A stretch of 64,000 nucleotides of DNA from Nitrospira sp. ST-bin5 (GTDB taxonomy: Bacteria > Nitrospirota > Nitrospiria > Nitrospirales > Nitrospiraceae): contig MSXN01000005.1 of assembly GCA_002083555.1 (NCBI GenBank), positions 64,208 through 128,207 of the forward strand. Reading direction: 5' to 3'. Position numbers and translations under genes: made by a program. Positions within the stretch are counted from its first letter, which is position 1. The number at the start of each line of letters is the position of its first letter. Under the pieces are notes generated by a model. The model did no database searches. It was not told the DNA's origin and saw only the letters and a program-made list of their open reading frames with translations. This document shows positions 59,099-64,000 of the stretch, in pieces.

Positions 59099-60373
59099 GT
59101 GAAAGGCTTAAGTCTGATTCAGCCGGTCGATCCCGCTCAGCTTGCGAAAGATACGTTGCGCATCTATGAGATTTGCGACGGCTGCCGCCGCTGCTTCAAC
59201 TTGTGCCCGTCCTTTAACACGCTCCTCGACGGGATTGACCGGCATGACGGCCATGTTGAGAAGGTGATGTCGGCCGAGCATCAGCGGGTGGTGGATGAGT
59301 GTTACTACTGCAAGCTTTGTTATAACCACTGTCCCTACACGCCGCCGCATCAGTACGCGTTGGATTTCCCGAAGCTCATGGTGCTGTGGAAGCAGCGGTA
59401 TGCCGCCGAACGGGGCGTGCGCTGGCGGGATTGGCTGCTGATCCAGACTGATCTCATCGGACGGCTCTCGACGATTTCAGCCCGGTTCTCCAATTGGGCA
59501 TTGAGCCTTGGGGTCGTGCGCCGGCTGATGGAAATGACGGTAGGAGTTCATCGTGACCGAAAGATCATGCATTTCTCCACGGAGACGTTCTCCCGATGGT
59601 TTCAGCGCCGTCCGATACCGGCGCCGTCGAAGACGCCGCAGAAGAAAGTGGCGCTGTTTGCCAGCTGTTTGGTGAACTATCAAGCGTCCGATGTCGGGAA
59701 GGCGACGGTGCAGGTCTTGGAAAAGAACGGCGTTCAGGTGGTGGTGCCGGAGCAGCAATGTTGCGGGATGCCCTCGTTCGATGTCGGGGACACCGCCGCG
59801 ATGCAGAAAGCGGCTCAGGCGAATCTCCGGTCGCTGCTACCCTGGGTCGAACAGGGGTACGATGTCGTGGTGCCGGTACCGAGTTGCAGCTTGATGTTGA
59901 AACGCGAGTATCCAGAGTTGCTTGGCGGTGAAGAGCCGAAGAAGGTTAGTGCGCGGACGTTCGATGTCTGCGAGTACCTCATGAAACTCAAGCGGGAAGG
60001 CGCGCTTGCCATGGATTTCGTCAGCAACCCGGGCCGGGTGGCCTATCAGATTCCTTGCCATCTCCGCGATCAGAATATCGGGTTCAAATCAAAAGAGCTG
60101 ATGGAATGTGCTGGCGCGCAGGTTGAGGTGATTGAGAAATGCTCCGGCCACGACGGATCCTGGTCGGCGAAAACGGAATTCTTCCCGCTTTCAATGACTA
60201 TTGCCAAGAAGGCGGTGCGCGCAATCGAGCAGGCTCCGGCCGACCTTGTGGCGTCGGACTGTCCGTTAGCCGGGCTGCAATTGGATCAAGCCGGAGCGAC
60301 GGGGCATGTGGGCGGGAGAGCGACCAAGCACCCGATACAGATCGTTCGCGATGCCTACGGGCTGCCGTCATGA
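59099..60373 (+). CDS. Heterodisulfide-reductase-like (CCG-domain) Fe-S oxidoreductase
   Basis: A 424-residue GlpC/HdrD-like protein: two 4Fe-4S motifs CDGCRRCFNLCP and CYYCKLCYNHCP in the N-terminal 90 residues, then two CCG domains with FASCLVNYQASD, QQCCGMPSFDVG, VPVPSCSLMLK and CHLRDQNIG. The mid-part RRLMEMTVGVHRDRK is a linker. It probably transfers electrons to rubrerythrin or a partner. GTG 59099 is the start; ATACCAGCC lies before it. The 3' end overlaps the DUF3501 gene (ATGA). Confidence 0.88.
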   Translation: MKGLSLIQPVDPAQLAKDTLRIYEICDGCRRCFNLCPSFNTLLDGIDRHDGHVEKVMSAEHQRVVDECYYCKLCYNHCPYTPPHQYALDFPKLMVLWKQRYAAERGVRWRDWLLIQTDLIGRLSTISARFSNWALSLGVVRRLMEMTVGVHRDRKIMHFSTETFSRWFQRRPIPAPSKTPQKKVALFASCLVNYQASDVGKATVQVLEKNGVQVVVPEQQCCGMPSFDVGDTAAMQKAAQANLRSLLPWVEQGYDVVVPVPSCSLMLKREYPELLGGEEPKKVSARTFDVCEYLMKLKREGALAMDFVSNPGRVAYQIPCHLRDQNIGFKSKELMECAGAQVEVIEKCSGHDGSWSAKTEFFPLSMTIAKKAVRAIEQAPADLVASDCPLAGLQLDQAGATGHVGGRATKHPIQIVRDAYGLPS

Positions 60374-60954
60374 ATGCGTTGATCTCCAGCGATATTATTC
60401 CGTATGCCGACTACGAGCGGCAACGCGAAGGGTTTCGTGCCCGTATTATTGAGTTGAAGCAACGGCGGCGGATCTCGGTCGGGCCCCTGATCACGCTGGT
60501 GTTTGAAAATCGGGAGACGCTTCTGTTTCAGATCCAGGAGATGGTCCGTGTCGAGCAGATCTTTGACCCGGCCAAGGTTCAGGAAGAGCTCGATGTGTAC
60601 AATGCCTTGCTTCCGGGAACGGGCGAGTTGAGCGCGACACTGTTGATCGAAATCACCGACGACGCCAGAATGAAAGAATGGCTCGATGCCTTCATGGGGC
60701 TGGACCATGGACAGAAGGTGGCCATCACTGTCGGGAGCGAGCGTCTCTACGCCGAGTTCGAAGGCGGCCATAGCCACGAGACGAAAATCAGCGCCGTGCA
60801 TTTCGTGCGCTTCCTGGTGCCGCCCTCGGTCAAGGACTTACTGGCGGATTTGCGTGTGCCGGTGACGCTCTCTGTGCACCACGGCCGGTATCAGGCGGAC
60901 GCGCCGGTTCCCGGCAGCATGCGTGAAGAATGGCTCAGGGATCTGGAGGGGTAA
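60370..60954 (+). CDS. DUF3501-family protein
   Basis: A 194-residue protein of the DUF3501 family, which in other genomes lies beside rubrerythrin and CCG Fe-S proteins and has no known function. Features: SDIIPYADYERQREGFRARI near the N-terminus, VGPLITLVFENRETLLFQIQEM, and SAVHFVRFLVPPSVKDLLAD, compatible with an alpha/beta fold; EGGHSHETKIS may bind metal. Start overlaps the Fe-S gene stop by 4 bp, and its own stop overlaps the next gene by 1 bp. Redox or protein repair roles are conjecture. Confidence 0.82.
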   Translation: MNALISSDIIPYADYERQREGFRARIIELKQRRRISVGPLITLVFENRETLLFQIQEMVRVEQIFDPAKVQEELDVYNALLPGTGELSATLLIEITDDARMKEWLDAFMGLDHGQKVAITVGSERLYAEFEGGHSHETKISAVHFVRFLVPPSVKDLLADLRVPVTLSVHHGRYQADAPVPGSMREEWLRDLEG

Positions 60955-61706
60955 TGCCGTCTGTCTTATTAACCAAACGAATCGAATTCGCCGCCGCTCA
61001 CCGCTATATCAAGCCCGAGTGGGATGAGGCGAAGAATCGCGCCGTCTTCGGCCCCTGCTATAACGCGCCTGCGCATGGACACAATTACATGCTGGAAGTC
61101 ACTGTCTCCGGCGAGGTGGATCCCAAGACCGGCATGGTCATCAACTTGTTCGACCTGAAGCAGGTGCTGCTCGCGGTGATCGAAGAATTCGATCATATGA
61201 ACTTCAACCTCGACCTGCCCTATTTTCGCGACCGAATTCCGACGTCGGAGAACATCGCACGCGTCCTCTGGACCAAACTGGCCGCGCAATCGGATATCGG
61301 CACGTTGGATACTATTCGCCTCTACGAAGACGAAGATCTTTATGCGGAAATCACGGCGGCCGGCGGGCTCGATGTGGCGAGTGTCACCCGGCGCTACTCC
61401 TTCACGGCGTTGCTTGACGGTCGTCAGGGTCATACGTGGGACTGTTTCGTGTCGGTGCACGGGCTCATCGATGCGGTCACCGGCATGGTCACGGATATCG
61501 GAGCATTGGATCGTCTGGTTCACGAACGGGTCGTGCGGACGCTCGATCGCCAGGATCTCCGGAATGTCCTGAATGCGCCATCGATCACCGGGGCGCATCT
61601 GGCCGAGTTTATCTGGAATAGTCTGGTCTCCCGTCTCTCGTCCGGCACCTTGCAGAATATTCATGTCGTGCAATCGCGCGATCACTCTTTTGATTATCAC
61701 GGGTAG
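60954..61706 (+). CDS. Tandem 6-pyruvoyl-tetrahydropterin synthase/QueD-like protein
   Basis: A 250-residue protein with two PTPS-like units. Unit 1 (1-120) keeps the zinc ligands EFAAAHRYI and PAHGHNYML, the catalytic Cys in FGPCYNA, and EFDHMNFNL with PTSENIARVLW and YEDEDLYAE. Unit 2 (about 140-250) retains strand order (RYSFTALLDGRQGHTWDCFV, VTDIGALDRLVHE, HLAEFIWNSLVSRL) but lost the HGHN zinc site. Unit 1 may make a pterin or 7-carboxy-deazaguanine precursor; unit 2 is structural. Coupled to DUF3501 by TAATG. Confidence 0.85.
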   Translation: MPSVLLTKRIEFAAAHRYIKPEWDEAKNRAVFGPCYNAPAHGHNYMLEVTVSGEVDPKTGMVINLFDLKQVLLAVIEEFDHMNFNLDLPYFRDRIPTSENIARVLWTKLAAQSDIGTLDTIRLYEDEDLYAEITAAGGLDVASVTRRYSFTALLDGRQGHTWDCFVSVHGLIDAVTGMVTDIGALDRLVHERVVRTLDRQDLRNVLNAPSITGAHLAEFIWNSLVSRLSSGTLQNIHVVQSRDHSFDYHG

Positions 61707-62192
61707 ATGCATATGAGATGGCTGTTGTTGTGGATTGTCCTGCTTGCCGGGGCGTTCGGATGGAGTGTGTCCACATGGGCCGGGCAGGATGAAGAGGCGG
61801 TTCATCGCACGATCATGCAAGCGGTCGCCGGGACTGCGACCTTTTCAGAGTCACGCGATAAGCAGGTGATTCTGATGCTGTATGCGGACGATTATGCAGG
61901 GATCCAGGATGGTCAGCCGGAAACCAAAGCCGCGATCGATCACTGGTTGAGCGACTACGAGTCTGAACTGAAGCAGGGGAATCGGTTACGGTTTATCGGG
62001 GCGGTGTCGAATCTCAGGACCGGCCTCGAGGGAGCGACAGCCTGGGCGATCTACGACTATGTCTTCCAAGCCATCAGAGATGGCGAGATCGAGGGGCAAG
62101 ATTCCGGCACCTGCACCAGTCTCCTGCGAAAGGAGCAATCAGTCTGGCGTATTTTCCATGATCATTGCTCGAAGTCGAAGCCTGCAACATAG
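61707..62192 (+). CDS. Secreted protein, possibly NTF2/SnoaL-like
   Basis: A 161-residue exported protein with signal LLLWIVLLAGAFGWSVSTWA|GQ. The mature part, MQAVAGTATFSESRDKQVILMLYADDYAGIQDG then AWAIYDYVFQAIRDGEIEGQD and SLLRKEQSVWRIFHDHCSK, resembles an NTF2/SnoaL-like barrel (helix-helix-strand pattern ending in Trp-x-Ile/Phe). The assignment is weak. The ATG begins directly after the QueD-like stop, so it is the last gene of the rubrerythrin-neighbourhood operon. The next 120 bases hold nothing clear. Confidence 0.6.
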   Translation: MHMRWLLLWIVLLAGAFGWSVSTWAGQDEEAVHRTIMQAVAGTATFSESRDKQVILMLYADDYAGIQDGQPETKAAIDHWLSDYESELKQGNRLRFIGAVSNLRTGLEGATAWAIYDYVFQAIRDGEIEGQDSGTCTSLLRKEQSVWRIFHDHCSKSKPAT

Positions 62193-62313
62193 CTCTTTCC
62201 AGGGACAACGAGTCAGGTCGCACCGGATAGAGATGGGAGTAGCCGCGTATGTGGGAAAATCGCGGTGCGGTCTTGTCGCCGAGGTACTAAGGGGTAGCGG
62301 TCAGGGGGATTGG

Positions 62314-63027
62314 TCACCGGCCTAAGACGGTTCGTGCTGTTGTGAGGACGAAGCCCCCTATGGCGCGAATATCATTGAATAACGTGGCGAACTGCAACGT
62401 TGTAAGAAACAGTCCGGCATGCAGAGCGGCGGGAAACCGTTTTCCCCAGTTGAGCATATACCCAACGACATGGGCGCCATATTCCCGGTAGCAGAGCAAG
62501 TAGCTTGCTGCCATTCCAATGAGAGCTCCGGCAATCAGGTCACTCGCGAAGTGTATCCCAAGATAGAGGCGTGGCAGGCATACGATTACAATAGTGTGAG
62601 CCAGAGACCACAGGCCAAGAGAACGCGAGACATACATGAGTCCCGTGGAGATCGCGAAAAAGAGGGTGGCATGATCGCTGGGGAGCGAGCTCCAGCCATC
62701 CAGGCTTTTGGGATGCAGTGTAGCGGGTAACGTCAGCGCCAGCTCAGGGGTGTGAAGTGGACGAAGGCGGAACGGCAATCCCACCTGGAGGACTTGGCCG
62801 AGGGTGAGGGCCACGGTGCACGCTACCAGCATGGCGAGGAGGCGTCGTCTGTTTACGGTCGCATCCCCGCCGGTTTGGAACCAAGCAAGCCAAAATAGTG
62901 CCAGTGCGACCCCTCCCTTCAGGAAGTCTTGGTCGGACAGGAAGACGACGAGGGAATCGAGCAGCCACGAGCGTCCGACATACTGGTTGAAAAACAGAGT
63001 AATTGACTGGTCAAACGCATTGATCAT
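62314..63027 (-). CDS. PAP2-family membrane phosphatase (second copy)
   Basis: A 237-residue membrane protein with PAP2 motifs in modified form: QVGLPFRLRPLHTPE, WSSLPSDHATLFFAIS (motif II with PSDH in place of PSGH) and RLYLGIHFASDLIAGALIG. About six hydrophobic helices are visible. It may hydrolyse a polyprenyl or phospholipid phosphate; PSDH occurs in UppP-like enzymes of this family. GAGGTG lies 6 bases before ATG 63027. It is 73 bp after the kinase gene, on the same strand, so possibly co-transcribed. It is only remotely similar to the PAP2 protein at 30346. Confidence 0.83.
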   Translation of the reverse strand: MINAFDQSITLFFNQYVGRSWLLDSLVVFLSDQDFLKGGVALALFWLAWFQTGGDATVNRRRLLAMLVACTVALTLGQVLQVGLPFRLRPLHTPELALTLPATLHPKSLDGWSSLPSDHATLFFAISTGLMYVSRSLGLWSLAHTIVIVCLPRLYLGIHFASDLIAGALIGMAASYLLCYREYGAHVVGYMLNWGKRFPAALHAGLFLTTLQFATLFNDIRAIGGFVLTTARTVLGR

Positions 63028-63100
63028 GGCGCGCACCTCGATTTCATTTCCTCAGCAGGCAAGACGAGAAGGCCTGGAGCTGTTGATGTAATCGTCTTGC

Positions 63101-64000
63101 TCATCTCTGGGGAGTGTTCTGTAAAAGCTCCTGTACCTTCTCGATCAGCGTGCTCGGCAGAAATGGTTTCTGGAGGAATGGCGTATCCCCATGAATCCCG
63201 CTGGCCTCCAGCGTCTCTCCCGCGTAGCCTGACATATAGAGGATTCGTGCCTCCGGTTGCATCGCCTTCACGCCTTCGACCAGCACCGTACTCTTCATGC
63301 GGGGCATGATCACATCCGTTACCAGAAGATGGCAGAGCCCCTTGTGGAGTTGGAGTTGCTGCAGGGCTTGAATGCCGTCGCCGGCGACGAGCACCTGATA
63401 GCCCTGGTCTTGGAGAACCGTGGCCATCAGTGTGCGAATGCTGTCATCGTCTTCGACAAGGAGAATGGTTTCTCGTGCCGCCACTGGTGCCATGGCCATT
63501 TGGACTACAGGTAACGCAACTCCCGGTTGTCCGATGCGAGGGAGGTAGACGGTGAATCGAGTGCCTTGCCCTGGCTGGCTGATGACGTCGATGTACCCCT
63601 GGCTCTGCTTGAGGATCCCGTAGACCGTCGCTAATCCGAGGCCTGTCCCTTTATCCGGTCCTTTGGTCGTGAAGAAGGGTTCGAAAATATGGGACAGCGT
63701 CTCCTGGTCCATTCCGTATCCGGCGTCCTGCACCATGATCTTGACGAAGGAGCCCGTTCTGGCACCGGGGTGAAGGCGGACAAACGCCTCGTCGATCTCC
63801 ACGCGATCGGTTTCGATATTTAGTAACCCCCCGTCCGGCATGGCATCGCGCGCATTCACCGCTAGGTTCATGAGGATCTGTTCAAGCTGGACCGGATCCA
63901 TCATCGCGTGTCCCGCCTCCGGATGAAGTACCACCACCATCTGGACATGTTCGCCGATCATCCGCTGTAGCAGGTCTTCCATGTCACGGACGGCGGCATT
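63101..64000 (-). CDS. Hybrid sensor histidine kinase (ATPase domain plus receiver), 5' truncated by window edge
   Basis: The frame stays open to the right edge; visible are about 300 residues. It holds the HATPase domain with N box LMNLAVNARDAMPDGG, G1 VQDAGYGMD, F box FEPFFTTKGPDKG, G2 GTGLGLATVYG, then a receiver with LLVEDDDSIRTL, VTDVIMPRMKS (phospho-acceptor Asp) and LQKPF. The dimerisation/phospho-His and sensor parts lie beyond the window. It is a PAS-type hybrid kinase with a terminal receiver; its partner is unknown. It is followed by the PAP2 gene. Confidence 0.9.
   Translation of the reverse strand, partial: NAAVRDMEDLLQRMIGEHVQMVVVLHPEAGHAMMDPVQLEQILMNLAVNARDAMPDGGLLNIETDRVEIDEAFVRLHPGARTGSFVKIMVQDAGYGMDQETLSHIFEPFFTTKGPDKGTGLGLATVYGILKQSQGYIDVISQPGQGTRFTVYLPRIGQPGVALPVVQMAMAPVAARETILLVEDDDSIRTLMATVLQDQGYQVLVAGDGIQALQQLQLHKGLCHLLVTDVIMPRMKSTVLVEGVKAMQPEARILYMSGYAGETLEASGIHGDTPFLQKPFLPSTLIEKVQELLQNTPQR

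Overview
This window is a chromosomal stretch of a Gram-negative bacterium, most probably a Nitrospira-like member of the Nitrospirota. That assignment is an inference from recognised families: the lysC-cimA-ihf-merR-tRNA order, the large outer-membrane porin, the paired TatA-type genes, and the rubrerythrin / Fe-S oxidoreductase / DUF3501 set. There is no rRNA, CRISPR array, prophage or insertion sequence with a transposase. Three tRNA genes are present: Pro-GGG, Lys-CTT and Arg-CCG.

Layout. 1-8 kb is housekeeping: aspartate kinase and citramalate synthase (amino-acid synthesis), an IHF/HU protein and a MerR regulator, tRNA-Pro, surE, a DedA membrane protein, cysS, rlmB and a convergent stand-alone LuxR-type HTH protein. 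8-23.5 kb is a type IV pilus region: prepilin peptidase; a first minor-pilin set (GspH/FimT-, PilV-, PilW- and PilX-like) ending in a PilB/GspE ATPase; a second minor-pilin set (FimT, PilV, PilW, PilX), a small secreted protein, a 1471-residue PilY1 with a VWA domain, and a lipoprotein. 23.5-31.4 kb holds phoH-ybeY-ftsY, a two-receiver response regulator, an M1-like metallopeptidase, a TolB-like propeller protein and a PAP2 phosphatase.

31.5-38.8 kb is a minus-strand envelope/stress block: a GT2-LABN-ArnT-like glycosyl-transfer operon preceded by the remnant of a second GT2 gene, and an operon of a degenerate ABC transporter, a CPA2 antiporter and a universal stress protein. 39-54.7 kb is mixed: a MidA-like methyltransferase, two TatA/B genes, a porin, hicBA, recQ, a DUF559 gene between palindromic inverted repeats, thrH, YkgJ and YdcF proteins, a RicT-like PSP1 protein, a periplasmic DUF1264 protein, a cytochrome c with an outer-membrane barrel, and a RelE/HigA-type toxin-antitoxin pair whose toxin gene is frameshifted.

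54.9-64 kb contains tRNA-Lys and tRNA-Arg, a second YkgJ protein, an HU gene with a consensus promoter, a ThiS/MoaD-like protein with an extended tail, rfbC, and then the most interesting block: rubrerythrin, a CCG-type Fe-S oxidoreductase, DUF3501, a tandem QueD-like protein with a degenerate second half, and a secreted protein that may be NTF2-like. A PAP2 phosphatase and a hybrid histidine kinase cut by the right edge close the window. Short dispersed repeats fill several gaps between 31.4 and 46.8 kb. Start sites were re-chosen from Shine-Dalgarno spacing and family N-termini where these were clear.
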